From Mesostigma viride (taxonomy: Eukaryota > Streptophyta > Mesostigmatophyceae > Mesostigmatales > Mesostigmataceae), in assembly GCA_009746045.1 (NCBI GenBank), contig RPFO01001401.1:1-64000 (forward strand): 64,000 nucleotides of DNA, written 5' to 3'. A program made the position numbers and the translations under genes. Below the pieces are notes generated by a model. The model made no database searches, was not told the DNA's origin, and saw only the letters and a program-made list of their open reading frames with translations. Each line of letters begins with the position of its first letter. Position 1 is the stretch's first letter. Positions 1 to 10,945 of this stretch are shown piece by piece.

Positions 1-874
1 GGGGGTGCTGGCATGCATAAATACCTAGGGGGTGCTGGCTGGCATAAATACCTAGGGGGTGCTGGCATGCATAAATACCTAGGGGGGGTGCTGGCATGCA
101 TAAATACCTAGGGGGTGCTGGCATGCATAAATACCTAGGGGGGGTGCTGGCATGCATAAATACCTAGGGGGGTGCTGGCATGCATAAATACCTAGGGGGG
201 GTGCTGGCATGCATAAATACCTAGGGGGGGGCTGGCATGCATAAATACCTAGGGGGGTGCTGGCATGCATAAATACCTAGGGGGGTGCTGGCATGCATAA
301 ATACCTAGGGGGTGCTGGCATGCATAAATACCTAGGGGGGGTGCTGGCATGCATAAATACCTAGGGGGGTGCTGGCATGCATAAATACCTAGGGGGGGCT
401 GGCATGCATAAATACCTAGGGGGGTGCTGGCATGCATAAATACCTAGGGGGGGGTGCTGGCATGCATAAATACCTAGGGGGGGCTGGCATGCATAAATAC
501 CTAGGGGGGTGCTGGCATGCATAAATACCTAGGGGGGTGCTGGCATGCATAAATACCTAGGGGGGGGTGCTGGCATGCATAAATACCTAGGGGGGTGCTG
601 GCATGCATAAATACCTGGGGGGTGCTGGCATGCATAAATACCTAGGGGGGGTGCTGGCATGCATAAATACCTAGGGGGGTGCTGGCATGCATAAATACCT
701 AGGGGGGTGCTGGCATGCATAAATACCTAGGGGGGGTGCTGGCATGCATAAATACCTAGGGGGGGCTGGCATGCATAAATACCTAGGGGGGTGCTGGCAG
801 CATAAATACGTCGGGTGGGGTGCTGGCATGCATAAATACCTAGGGGGGTGCTGGCATGCATAAATACCTAGGGG

Positions 875-1076
875 TTCAGCTGCCATTTCGTACCTTTTTT
901 TCTGTTTTTATTTTTTAATGGGGGCCGGCCTGGGGCAGCGGCGGCGGGTGGACGAAAACTGATAGCGTTCCCGTTTGTGCATCCCGTGACCACCGGCCAC
1001 CAAACGGAGGCACGACACCAAGGCAGATCAAGCACCAAAGGAAGCAGCAAGGACGTTGACGTTATTAACCAAGAAT
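875..1076. repeat. Interspersed cassette, copy 1
   Basis: A roughly 200-bp non-satellite block inside the minisatellite. It starts CTGCCATTTCGTACC with a T-rich tract, continues through a CGGCCTGGGGCAGCGGCGG segment, and ends GACGTTATTAACCAAGAATGG directly joined to a new satellite unit. The same block recurs at four more places in this array and, diverged, near 6.1 kb. No protein homology is recognised. I treat it as part of a compound repeat. Confidence 0.85.
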
Positions 1077-2028
1077 GGGGGTGCTGGCATGCATAAATAC
1101 CTAGGGGGGGTGCTGGCATGCCTAAATACATGTGGGGTGCTGGCATGCATAAATACCTAGGGGGGTGCTGGCATGCATAAATACCTAGGGGGGTGCTGGC
1201 ATGCATAAATACGTCGGGTGGGGTGCTGGCATGCATAAATACCTAGGGGGGGTGCTGGCATGCATAAATACCTAGAAGGGGGGGCTGGCATGCATAAATA
1301 CCTAGGGGGGGGTGCTGGCATGCATAAATACCTAGGGGGGGTGCTGGCATGCATAAATACCTAGGGGGGGTGCTGGCATGCATAAATACCTAGGGGGGTG
1401 CTGGCATGCATAAATACCTAGGGGGGGGTGCTGGCATGCATAAATACCTAGGGGGGGTGCTGGCATGCATAAATACCTAGAGGGGGTGCTGGCATGCATA
1501 AATACCGAGGGGGGGTGCTGGCATGCATAAATACCTAGGGGGGGTGCTGGCATGCATAAATACCTAGGGGGGTGCTGGCATGCATAAATACCGAGGGGGG
1601 GTGCTGGCAAGCATAAATACCTAGGGGGGGTGCTGGCATGCATAAATACCTAGGGGGGTGCTGGCATGCATAAATACCTAGGGGGGTGCTGGCATGCATA
1701 AATACCTAGGGGGGGTGCTGGCATGCATAAATACCTAGAGGGGTGCTGGCATGAATAAATACCGAGGGGGGGTGCTGGCATGCATAAATACCGAGGGGGT
1801 GCTGGCATGCATAAATACCGAGGGGGGATGCTGGCATGCATAAATACCTAGGGGGGGGTGCTGGCATGCATAAATACCTAGGGGGGTGCTGGCATGCATA
1901 AATACCTAGGGGGGGTTGTGGCAAGCATAAATACGTCGGGTGGGTGCTGGCATGCATAAATACCTAGGGGGGTGCTGGCATGCATAAATACCTAGGGGGG
2001 GGTGCTGGCATGCATAAATACCTAGGGG

Positions 2029-2227
2029 TTCAGCTGCCATTCGTACCTTTTTTCTGTTTTTATTTTTTAATGGGGGCCGGCCTGGGGCAGCGGCGGCGGT
2101 GGACGAAAACTGATAGCGTTCCCGTTTGTGCATCCCGTGACCACCGGCCACCAAACGGAGGCACGACACCAAGGCAGATCAAGCACCAAAGGAAGCAGCA
2201 AGGACGTTGACGTTATTAACCAAGAAT
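2029..2227. repeat. Interspersed cassette, copy 2
   Basis: Nearly identical to copy 1 over its whole length, with the same entry (TTCAGCTGCCATTCGTACC) and exit (ACCAAGAATGGGG) junctions to the satellite. Confidence 0.85.
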
Positions 2228-2927
2228 GGGGTGCTGGCATGCATAAATACCTAGGGGGGGTGCTGGCATGCATAAATACATGTGGGGGGTGCTGGCATGC
2301 ATAAATACCTAGGGGGGGTGCTGGCATGCATAAATACCTAGGGGGGTGCTGGCATGCATAAATACGTCTGGTGGGGTGCTGGCATGCATAGATACCTAGG
2401 GGGTGCTGGCATGCATAAATACCTAGGGGGGTGCTGGCATGCATAAATACCGAGGGGGGGGGCTGGCATGCATAAATACCTAGGGGGGGGGCTGGCATGC
2501 ATAAATACGTCGGGGGGGTCGCTGGCATGCATAAATACCTAGGGGGGTGCTGGCATGCATAAATACCTAGGGGGGTGCTGGCATGCATAAATACCTAGGG
2601 GGGGGGCTGGCATGCATAAATACCTAGGGGGGGTGCTGGCATGCATAAATACCTAGGGGGGTGCTGGCATGCATAAATACCTAGGGGGGGGGGCTGGCAT
2701 GCATAAATACCGAGGGGGGGGTGCTGGCATGCATAAATACCTAGGGGGGGGTGCTGGCATGCATAAATACCTAGGGGGGGTGCAGGCATGCATAAATACC
2801 GAGGGGGGGGTGCTGGCATGCATAAATACCTAGGGGGGTGCTGGCATGCATAAATACCTAGGGGGGGTGCTGGCATGCATAAATACCTAGGGGGGGGTGC
2901 TGGCATGCATAAATACCTAGGGGGGGG

Positions 2928-3118
2928 GCTGCCATTCGTACCTTTTTTTCTTTTTTTATTTTTAAGCCGGCCTGGGGCAGCGGCGGCGGGTGGACGAAAA
3001 CTGATAGCGTTCCCGTTTGTGCATCCCGTGACCACCGGCCACCAAACGGAGGCACGACACCAAGGCAGATCAAGCACCAAAGGAAGCAGCAAGGACGTTG
3101 ACGTTATTAACCAAGAAT
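2928..3118. repeat. Interspersed cassette, copy 3
   Basis: Same cassette, slightly shorter: the AATGGGGG segment after the T-rich tract is replaced by TTTTTAAGCCGGCC. It shares this shortened form with copies 4 and 5, which suggests the three arose from one duplication lineage. Confidence 0.85.
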
Positions 3119-4013
3119 GGGGGTGCTGGCATGCATAAATACCTAGGGGGGGTGCTGGCATGCATAAATACATGTGGGGGGTGCTGGCATGCATAAATAC
3201 CTAGGGGGTGCTGGCATGCATAAATACCTAGGGGGGTGCTGGCATGCATAAATACCTAGGGGGGTGCTGGCATGCATAAATACCTAGGGGGGGGGGCTGG
3301 CATGCATAAATACCTAGGGGGGGGCTGGCATGCATAAATACCTAGGGGGGGGTGCTGGCATGCATAAATACCGAGGGGGGTGCTGGCATGCATAAATACC
3401 TAGGGGGGGGGCTGGCATGCATAAATACGTCGGGGGGTCGCTGGCATGCATAAATACCTAGGGGGGTGCTGGCATGCATAAATACCTAGGGGGGGTGCTG
3501 GCATGCATAAATACCTAGGGGGGGGGCTGGCATGCATAAATACCTAGGGGGGGTGCTGGCATGCATAAATACCTAGGGGGGTGCTGGCATGCATAAATAC
3601 CTAGGGGGGGGCTGGCATGCATAAATACCGAGGGGGGTGCTGGCATGCATAAATACCGAGGGGGGGTGCTGGCATGCATAAATACCTAGGGGGGGTGCAG
3701 GCATGCATAAATACCGAGGGGGGGGTGCTGGCATGCATAAATACCTAGGGGGGTGCTGGCATGCATAAATACCTAGGGGGGGGGCTGGCATGCATAAATA
3801 CCTAGGGGGGGGGCTGGCATGCATAAATACCTAGGGGGGGTGCTGGCATGCATAAATACCTAGGGGGGTGCTGGCATGCATAAATACCTAGGGGGGGGGC
3901 TGGCATGCATAAATACGTCGGGGGGTCGCTGGCATGCATAAATACCTAGGGGGGTGCTGGCATGCATAAATACCTAGGGGGGGTGCTGGCATGCATAAAT
4001 ACCTAGGGGGGGG

Positions 4014-4204
4014 GCTGCCATTCGTACCTTTTTTTCTTTTTTATTTTTAAGCCGGCCTGGGGCAGCGGCGGCGGGTGGACGAAAACTGATAGCATTCCCG
4101 TTCGTGCATCCCGTGACCACCGGCCACCAAACGGAGGCACGACACCAAGGCAGATCAAGCACCAAAGGAAGCAGCAAGGACGTTGACGTTATTAACCAAG
4201 AATG
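4014..4204. repeat. Interspersed cassette, copy 4
   Basis: Shortened form of the cassette like copy 3, with single-base changes (AGCATTCCCGTTCG). The first satellite unit after it carries CATCAATACC. Confidence 0.85.
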
Positions 4205-4871
4205 GGGGTGCTGGCATGCATCAATACCTAGGGGGGGTGCTGGCATGCATAAATACATGTGGGGGGTGCTGGCATGCATAAATACCTAGGGGGGGGGCTG
4301 GCATGCATAAATACGTCGGGGGGGTCGCTGGCATGCATAAATACGTCGGGTGGTGCTGGCATGCATAAATACCTAGGGGGGGTGCTGGCATGCATAAATA
4401 CCTAGGGGGGGGCTGGCATGCATAAATACCGAGGGGGGGGGCTGGCATGCATAAATACCTAGGGGGGGTGCTGGCATGCATAAATACCTAGGGGGGGGGC
4501 TGGCATGCATAAATACGTCGGGGGGTCGCTGGCATGCATAAATACGTCGGGTGGGGTGCTGGCATGCATAAATACCTAGGGGGGTGCTGGCATGCATAAA
4601 TACCTAGGGGGGGGCTGGCATGCATAAATACCTAGGGGGGTGCTGGCATGCATAAATACCTAGGGGGGTGCTGGCATGCATAAATACCTAGGGGGGGGCT
4701 GGCATGCATAAATACCGAGGGGGGGTGCTGGCATGCATAAATACCTAGGGGGGGTGCAGGCATGCATAAATACCGAGGGGGGGTGCTGGCATGCATAAAT
4801 ACCTAGGGGGGTGCTGGCATGCATAAATACCTAGGGGGGGTGCTGGCATGCATAAATACCTAGGGGGGGGG

Positions 4872-5062
4872 GCTGCCATTCGTACCTTTTTTTTTTTTTT
4901 TATTTTTAAGCCGGCCTGGGCAGCGGCGGCGGGTGGAGGAAAACTGATAGCGTTCCCGTTTGTGCATCCCGTGACCACCGGCCACCAAACGGAGGCACGA
5001 CACCAAGGCGGATCAAGCACCAAAGGAAGCAGCAAGGACGTTGACGTTATTAACCAAGAATG
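4872..5062. repeat. Interspersed cassette, copy 5
   Basis: Shortened cassette with an expanded T tract (16 T, then ATTTTTAAG). It is the last full copy in the array. The satellite downstream of it is richer in ACGTCGG and CGAGG variants. Confidence 0.85.
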
Positions 5063-5631
5063 GGGTGCTGGCATGCATAAATACGTCGGGTGGGGTGCTG
5101 GCATGCATAAATACCTAGGGGGGTCGCTGGCATGCATTAATACGTCGGGTGGGGTGCTGGCATGCATAAATACCGAGGGGGGGTGCTGGCATGCATAAAT
5201 ACATGTGGGGGTGCTGGCATGCATAAATACCGAGGGGGGGGCTGGCATGGATTAATACGTCGGGGGGGTGCTGGCATGCATAAATACCGAGGGGGGTGCT
5301 GGCATGCATAAATACATGTGGGGGGTGCTGGCATGCATAAATACCGAGGGGGGGTGCTGGCATGCATAAATACCTAGGGGGGGTGCTGGCATGCATAAAT
5401 ACCTAGGGTGGGGTGCTGGCATGCATAAATACCGAGGGGGGGTGCTGGCATGCATAAATACCGAGGGGGGGTGCTGGCATGCATAAATACCTAGGGGGGG
5501 TGCTGGCATGCATAATTACCTAGGGTGGGGTGCTGGCATGCATAAATACCGAGGGGGGGTGCTGGCATGCATAAATACCTAGGGGGGGTGCTGGCATGCA
5601 TGAAAAAAGGTGGTGGGGTGCTGGCATGCAT

Positions 5632-6096
5632 AAATACATGTGGTGTGGTGCCGCCATGCATAAATACATGTGCCAGCAAACCTGAGCTGCAAGGGAGCGA
5701 GAAAACCAAGAAAAAAAGCACGCAACACACCACGCGTCGTACCTTTTTATAGATGTTTCTTTTTTTTTATGGGGCCGGCCGGGGGCGGCGGTGCCGGCAA
5801 AAATGAAGCTAGTGACACCGCGCAGATGACGCCGTGAACATGTCGCGTTGTACCGTAGAAGATACGAACAAAAAACAAAACACGAAAAAAGAGAGGCGGA
5901 CCGCATATGACAGGGACGAAAAAAAGTCAGACACACAGCCTGTGTTATCTGGCATGCATAAATACATGTGGTGTGGTGCCGGCATGCATAAATACATGTG
6001 CCAGCAAACCTGAGCTGCAAGGGAGCGAGAAAACCAAGAAAAAAAGCACGCAACACACCACGCGTCGTACCTTTTTATAGATGTTTCTTTTTTTTA
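5632..6096. repeat. Direct duplication at the satellite edge
   Basis: A segment containing CATAAATACATGTGCCAGC, a purine-rich stretch (GCAAGGGAGCGAGAAAACC) and GCGTCGTACC followed by TTTTTATAGATG occurs twice, at about 5632-5770 and 5961-6096. The 190 bp between holds a GGGGCCGGCC-containing segment and AT-rich unique DNA with no recognisable gene. The last degenerate satellite units (CATAAATACATG) begin each copy. Confidence 0.75.
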
Positions 6097-6110
6097 TCCT
6101 TGTCCTTCGG

Positions 6111-6250
6111 GGGCAGCGGCGGCGGGTGGAAGAAAACTGATAGCGTTGTTGTGCATCCCGTGACCACCGGCCACCAAACGGAGGCACGACACCAAGGCAG
6201 ATCAAGCACCAAAGGAAGCAGCAAAACATCAACGTTAGTAACCAAGAATG
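6111..6250. repeat. Diverged sixth cassette copy
   Basis: Reads GGGCAGCGGCGGCGGGTGG, then the GTGACCACCGGCCACCAAAC core, and ends ACCAAGAATGGGAG. It matches the 3' two thirds of the cassettes at 0.9-5.1 kb but is not followed by a satellite unit, so the cassette can exist outside the array. Confidence 0.75.
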
Positions 6251-6829
6251 GGAGCCGGGGGAAAGATCATACGGCGCTGCCATGGCAAGAAAACCCAGCA
6301 ACCCAGCAACGCAGCTATGGCGCAACCCAGAAACGAAAACATTTGCGACAGCCTGCTTCAATAATGCTTGGATTCACACAAATGAACAAGTGGGGCTTAC
6401 CAATCCAATCGATGGTCTCGGCTTGCTCGCAAATCCCTGCAACCAAACGAGAACCGACAAAAACACTCACACTCCCCCGTCAGCGACCGGCACCACGACA
6501 CCAAAAAAGCGACGAAATTATCTGTCTCACACTCCCCCGTCATCGAGCTGCTTGTGGACAACTATCTGTCAAAAGCATCCATGTACATACACCGCCATTG
6601 CTCACCTCTTTTCACACTCTTCGGCTGCACACAATGGCGTTGCTCAGTCGAATATGGCTGTCGGGTTGCTAATATCGTTGTCACTTTCGGCCGATGTCGC
6701 GAATACCCGCCGTTGATGCTCGGGTGCAAGGTGCATCCACGGTGTCGGTCTTCCAGGAGGGCTGGAAAGCGCCAACGCAGCACCTGCAATTCAAATTCCC
6801 TGGTGCTGGTATGCCGACGCGCAAATGGA
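6251..6829. other. Unique DNA with no supported gene
   Basis: Open frames of 138-224 codons cross this stretch, but they start inside the repeated cassette, have no recognisable domain and overlap each other in several frames. The motif CACTCCCCCGTC occurs twice (near 6470 and 6530). I see no supported gene or RNA. Confidence 0.4.
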
Positions 6830-7045
6830 ATGGCGCGGCGCCTAAAAGACGCCGCGCGCGGTAAAAAAATTTACGCGCCAAACGATATGGCGCGGCGCCG
6901 GGACGGCGCCGCGCTGAAAAATACTTGCAGTCGCAACTGTGACGTGGCGCTGCAGACCACACGGTAGGGAATTCGCAGCGCCATATATGGCGCCACGCCG
7001 ACTCCTGACGCCGTGTGGCGCCACATGGACGCGGCGCTGCACACA
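6830..7045. promoter_or_regulatory. Cluster of GGCGCC dyads
   Basis: About 215 bp with repeated GGCGCC/GGCGCGGCGCC motifs and perfect dyads, including GCGCCATATATGGCGC at 6978-6993 and TGTGGCGCCACA at 7015-7026. Such symmetric sites often bind dimeric proteins, and the cluster lies about 90 bp upstream of a TATA-like box. A regulatory role is inference. It could equally be the remnant of a palindromic repeat. Confidence 0.35.
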
Positions 7046-7137
7046 GCTCGAGCCCATTTTTTCACATTCCTGCTACCTGATTGGACGCCTGGCGGAGGAA
7101 GCTTTTCACGGCGCGACGCCGAGGGGCTTCAAAAACG

Positions 7138-7145
7138 TATATAAG
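7138..7145 (+). promoter_or_regulatory. TATA-like box TATATAAG
   Basis: A consensus-like TATA element in the context AACGTATATAAGCAGG, downstream of the GGCGCC dyads. The nearest things downstream are a 36-codon ORF starting near 7170 and a degenerate tRNA-like element. No gene is proven to use it. Confidence 0.35.
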
Positions 7146-7224
7146 CAGGCAAAATTTCTCCGAAATTTAATGAACGAGCGCGACGCGGAGACCATGCTAG
7201 TGTGCGGAACTGGTGAACCACACC

Positions 7225-7315
7225 GGTACGAGACAGATTCTTGGCTGATCCTCGTAGTACCTCGTGAACACGTCTAGTAGGCCCGGGTTCAACTCCCGTC
7301 GTAACATTTTTTTTT
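7225..7315 (+). other. tRNA-like Pol III remnant (SINE or pseudo-tRNA)
   Basis: Contains an A-box-like TGGCTGATCC at 7242-7251, a B-box-like GGTTCAACTCC at 7286-7296 and a nine-T tract at 7307-7315 that could stop Pol III. A T-arm of four GC-rich pairs is visible, and GGTACGA at 7225 could pair six of seven with TCGTAAC at 7299-7305. No convincing D or anticodon arm can be drawn, so this is not called as a tRNA gene. Confidence 0.25.
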
Positions 7316-7802
7316 GGGTTGGTGTGGCAAGCCTATAAAGCAATCCGCAAACCACTACACGGCTGGTAAGATTTAATATAATTAGCAACCTAATAGCTAT
7401 ATCAAAAATGTTTATGGGCATGGAAATTTTTAATATGTTGATATTAGACTGCAATGAAACGAATATGCAACCTGCCCCCCTATGTTTAATACAATTATTA
7501 TTATTATTTGTGGCATGAATATAATAATTGTGTGAAATACAATGCTATGTGCAATATATTGCTGGTATGCCATGCAATTGTAACCAACAGGTGCAAGACC
7601 AAAAGGCGTCTTCAGGGCCCACCTGCTGCGAACAAGAGCTATGGCGGCAAGAGGTGCGTGCAGGGTTACGGATTTACGGGGTTGTTGACCACCAAATTTG
7701 TTGTTACGTGTGTTATGGAAACATTTCAGTCGAATTTCTGGGTTCCAACGGTCGTTAAGGTTATAAAAAGTGCGTTGGGATTCGGAAATTCACATCCTGG
7801 CG
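7316..7802. other. AT-rich unique DNA, nothing recognised
   Basis: Contains long A/T stretches (near 7370-7520) and short ORFs of up to 99 codons with no recognisable domain. A degenerate CCAACGGTCGTTAAGG near 7746 looks like an eroded copy of the palindrome that dominates the next repeat. Confidence 0.4.
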
Positions 7803-8361
7803 TGTAAAAAATGCAGGTGTTGGCGAGTTTTCGGCCCGCTTTCAGGGGTCCAACGGCCGTTGGGTGTCTAAAATGCATGTGTTAGCGTGTTTCCGGCCCG
7901 CTTTCAGGGGCCCAACGGCCGTTGGACGTCGAAAATGCATGTGTTGGCGTGTTTTCGGCCCGCTTTCAGGGGTCCAACGGCCGTTGGGTGTCGAAAATGC
8001 ATGTAAAGGGCGTGTTTCAGGCCCACTTTCAGGGGTCCAACGGCCGTTGGGTGTAGAAAATGCATGTGTTGGCGTGTTTTCGGCCCGCTTTCAGGGGTCC
8101 AACGGCCGTTGGGTGTCGAAAATGCATGTGTTGGCGTGTTTCAGGCCCACTTTCAGGGGTCCAACGGCCGTTGGGTGTCGAAAATGCATGTGTTGGCGTG
8201 TTTTCGGCCCGCTTTCTGGGTCCAACGGCCGTTGGGTGTCGAAAATGCATGTGTTGGCGTGTTTCAGGCCCACTTTCGGGGGTCCAACGGCCGTTGGGTG
8301 TCGAAAATGCATGTGTTGGCGTGTTTCAGGCGTACTTTCAGGGGTCCAACGGCCGTTGGGA
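7803..8361. repeat. Nine tandem 62-bp repeats with CCAACGGCCGTTGG
   Basis: Period 61-63 bp. Each unit has AAAATGCATGTGTTGGCG, a GGCCCGCTTTCAGG-like segment and the 14-bp perfect palindrome, which starts at 7850, 7912, 7974, 8037, 8099, 8161, 8222, 8284 and 8346. Two subtypes differ by TTTTCGGCCCGC versus TTTCAGGCCCAC. The array ends 70 bp upstream of the first ATG of the transposase-like gene, and the same palindrome occurs in the introns of that gene. Confidence 0.95.
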
Positions 8362-8429
8362 CCTACAAATTGGGTAATTGTTGGAAAGCAATAATTTGAT
8401 AAAAAGTCAAAACTTCGTCTGGATTCTGT

Positions 8430-9594
8430 ATGCGCGCGGATGCAGGTGAAGCGCACAACAAAGACCTAAGTCTCAAGTACGTCGAGATCAAGGGCAACCA
8501 ACTTGCCCTCGACATGGCCAGCGCAATGGAATACTTGCTGAAGGACAACAATCACAAGACTGAAAACACGAAAACTGCAGTAGGCTTGAGGGCGCTTGAG
8601 CGGCTGCCAGGTGCGGTTGTGAAGGTTATGGGGAAACAGTACCGCCCTGCGCTGAAAAGAAAGGCGTCGGAGTCCTTCGCTCAGGAGGTTGTCGCTAATA
8701 TCGTGCAAGGTTTCCAGGAATTGGGCAAGTCGGATGAGCACAGGAACGCGAAGTGCGCTGTGCTGTCAATGTGCTTGGGAAAGGACGGCATGAACAATCA
8801 AGGGCATTGCACTCTCGCGCGGCTGCTTCACGTCACGCCCAAGGATATCCAGACCGCAAGGGGAATGAGGATGGGGGGCGACCTTCCCGCCCTGAAGGCG
8901 CCCCCTCGTGCTTTACGGTCGGACAAGTTTCCGGAGGAGGTCAAAGACATCGTCGGGAGTTACTGGTTGTCAGACCTAAACACGAGGGCGTCTCCCAACC
9001 ATAAGGACGTGGTCAATGAGTTCGAAAGGAAGGGAAACGCCAGGATCCTCATTTCCTCCCAGGGCGGAAGGTACTATTTGGACTCGCTTGAAACGATTTA
9101 CAAGCGGTTCTGTTCTGACGCGTCGCCGTACAAGGGAGGTATCGTGACGACTGCGGACGGGACAAGGTACAAGGTGGGGTACACGAAGTTCGTGGAGTTC
9201 ATGCCCAAGTGCGTAAAGGGCGTGTGGAAGGACCGGGACTTGTGCGCATGCGAAAAGCACGTCGTCTTCGAGTCTCTGCTCTCTGCCTTCGCCAAAGGCG
9301 TCAAGGAGTTGAAGAGCACGCTGGAGATCGAGGAGAGGGAGGGTATCCCTTCCGTGCCTGACAATGCCCATGATTTCGTTCGACGTTTCACCTGCCACAG
9401 GGCTGAGAGGGGGGAGGGGGGCAAGGAGGGGGAGGACGGGCGGCCCGTTCGTTAACGTCCCAATGAACTGCTTGGAAGGGACGTGCAACGAGTGTGGGAT
9501 TTCCGAGTTCATCGTGACGGACCAGATGAAGGGGTGGACAAAGAAGTACACGTGGTTCGACTTCATAAAGGAGGGCACAGCGCCCCGTGGGACG
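8430..9594 (+). CDS. Transposase-like protein, exon 1 (frameshifted)
   Basis: N-terminal part of a transposase-like protein. The first ATG at 8430 is provisional, because an upstream exon joining at the AG near 8441 is possible. The region up to about 9290 resembles the N-terminus of a family of uncharacterised eukaryotic proteins known to me mainly from invertebrates: a conserved segment reading VGYTKFVEFMPKCV followed by LCACEKHVVFESLL (near 9178-9290), probably zinc-binding. The reading frame then closes at 9455, but the frame one base over continues with a second Cys cluster (CLEGTCNECG, near 9467) up to a clean GT donor at 9595 (ACG|GTAAGC). The shift must lie in the G-runs around 9409-9432 and is either a real mutation or a homopolymer error. 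Exon end phase is 0, matching exon 2. Confidence 0.7.
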
Positions 9595-9619
9595 GTAAGC
9601 ATGTATATTTGCATCGTTG

Positions 9620-9631
9620 AATATATATATG
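9620..9631. repeat. LINE target site duplication, left copy
   Basis: AATATATATATG, repeated exactly at 16689-16700 on the far side of the element. The sequence leading into it (TTTGCATCGTTG) is also found before the same motif in the undisturbed intron copy at 16792-16815, which confirms the empty-site arrangement. Confidence 0.85.
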
Positions 9632-10837
9632 GACGGCAGGCGGTACCACCATTCCGTGGCAGCTTGGCCCAGTTTGCTACCGGCTGGCACACGTTTTCAG
9701 TGAATTTTGGGCTCCAGATTTAAATGCAACGTGCGGTTTGAGGCAGGGGAAAACATGCGTGGACGATAGGAATTATAGCACCGGCGGGCTTCAAAGTGCC
9801 GGACGGCAGGCGGTACCACCATTCCGTGGCAGCTTGGCCCAGTTTGCTACCGGCTGGCACACGTTTTCAGTGAATTTTGGGCTCCAGATTTAAATGCAAC
9901 GTGCGGTTTGAGGCAGGGGAAAACATGCGTGGACGATAGGAATTATAGCACCGGCGGGCTTCAAAGTGCCGGACGGCAGGCGGTACCACCATTCCGTGGC
10001 AGCTTGGCCCAGTTTGCTACCGGCTGGCACACGTTTTCAGTGAATTTTGGGCTCCAGATTTAAATGCAACGTGCGGTTTGAGGCAGGGGAAAACATGCGT
10101 GGACGATAGGAATTATAGCACCGGCGGGCTTCAAAGTGCCGGACGGCAGGCGGTACCACCATTCCGTGGCAGCTTGGCCCAGTTTGCTACCGGCTGGCAC
10201 ACGTTTTCAGTGAATTTTGGGCTCCAGATTTAAATGCAACGTGCGGTTTGAGGCAGGGGAAAACATGCGTGGACGATAGGAATTATAGCACCGGCGGGCT
10301 TCAAAGTGCCGGACGGCAGGCGGTACCACCATTCCGTGGCAGCTTGGCCCAGTTTGCTACCGGCTGGCACACGTTTTCAGTGAATTTTGGGCTCCAGATT
10401 TAAATGCAACGTGCGGTTTGAGGCAGGGGAAAACATGCGTGGACGATAGGAATTATAGCACCGGCGGGCTTCAAAGTGCCGGACGGCAGGCGGTACCACC
10501 ATTCCGTGGCAGCTTGGCCCAGTTTGCTACCGGCTGGCACACGTTTTCAGTGAATTTTGGGCTCCAGATTTAAATGCAACGTGCGGTTTGAGGCAGGGGA
10601 AAACATGCGTGGACGATAGGAATTATAGCACCGGCGGGCTTCAAAGTGCCGGACGGCAGGCGGTACCACCATTCCGTGGCAGCTTGGCCCAGTTTGCTAC
10701 CGGCTGGCACACGTTTTCAGTGAATTTTGGGCTCCAGATTTAAATGCAACGTGCGGTTTGAGGCAGGGGAAAACATGCGTGGACGATAGGAATTATAGCA
10801 CCGGCGGGCTTCAAAGTGCCGGACGGCAGGCGGTACC
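9631..10837 (+). repeat. Seven identical 170-bp tandem monomers (LINE 5' end)
   Basis: Units start GGACGGCAGGCGGTACC at 9631, 9801, 9971, 10141, 10311, 10481 and 10651, and a 17-bp start of an eighth at 10821 runs into the LINE body. By eye the seven copies are identical, while the ORF downstream has multiple frameshifts. Tandem 5' monomers serve as promoters in some LINEs (for example mouse L1), and a promoter role here is inference. Extreme identity implies very recent expansion or homogenisation. Confidence 0.9.
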
Positions 10838-10851
10838 GCGACCGCAGCGCG

Positions 10852-10903
10852 TTGGGGGGCTGCCGCCCCCCAAACCCCCCGCGTGGGGGGCTCCGCCCCC
10901 CAC
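10852..10903. other. Pair of GC-rich hairpins
   Basis: TTGGGGGGC (10852-10860) pairs with GCCCCCCAA (10865-10873), and GTGGGGGGC (10883-10891) pairs with GCCCCCCAC (10895-10903), with loops of 4 and 3 nt. They sit between the 170-bp monomers and the first ORF, so in a LINE transcript they would be in the 5' UTR. Confidence 0.7.
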
Positions 10904-10945
10904 ACCCCCCGCCCCCCCCCTCGGTGGCTGCCACGCCTGCCCTGA

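Larger units (their letters stand above)
1..5660. repeat. 27-28 bp G-rich minisatellite array
   Basis: Head-to-tail units with the core TGGCATGCATAAATACC followed by TAGG and a run of about 5-9 G. The core contains the palindromes GCATGC and CCTAGG. Point variants recur: CGAGG for CTAGG, ACGTCGGG or ACATGTGG at the 3' end, and CATTAAT or CATCAAT in the middle. Units differ mostly in G-run length, so all frames stay partly open and short Tyr/Cys/His-rich ORFs on the minus strand are by-products. Five longer cassettes interrupt the array and are listed separately. No gene is visible. Confidence 0.95.

Noticed and set aside
79-4597. Many minus-strand ORFs rich in CMPAPP and GIYACQ in the 28-bp array
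   Set aside because: They are translations of the minisatellite in different phases, without independent evidence of coding.
5998-6672. 224-codon ORF downstream of the 28-bp array
   Set aside because: It starts inside a repeated cassette and crosses low-conservation DNA, and competing frames overlap it. No family was recognised.
7803-8361. Possible CRISPR array
   Set aside because: Repeats are palindromic and evenly spaced, but the DNA between palindromes is itself repeated, so there are no unique spacers. The context is eukaryotic.
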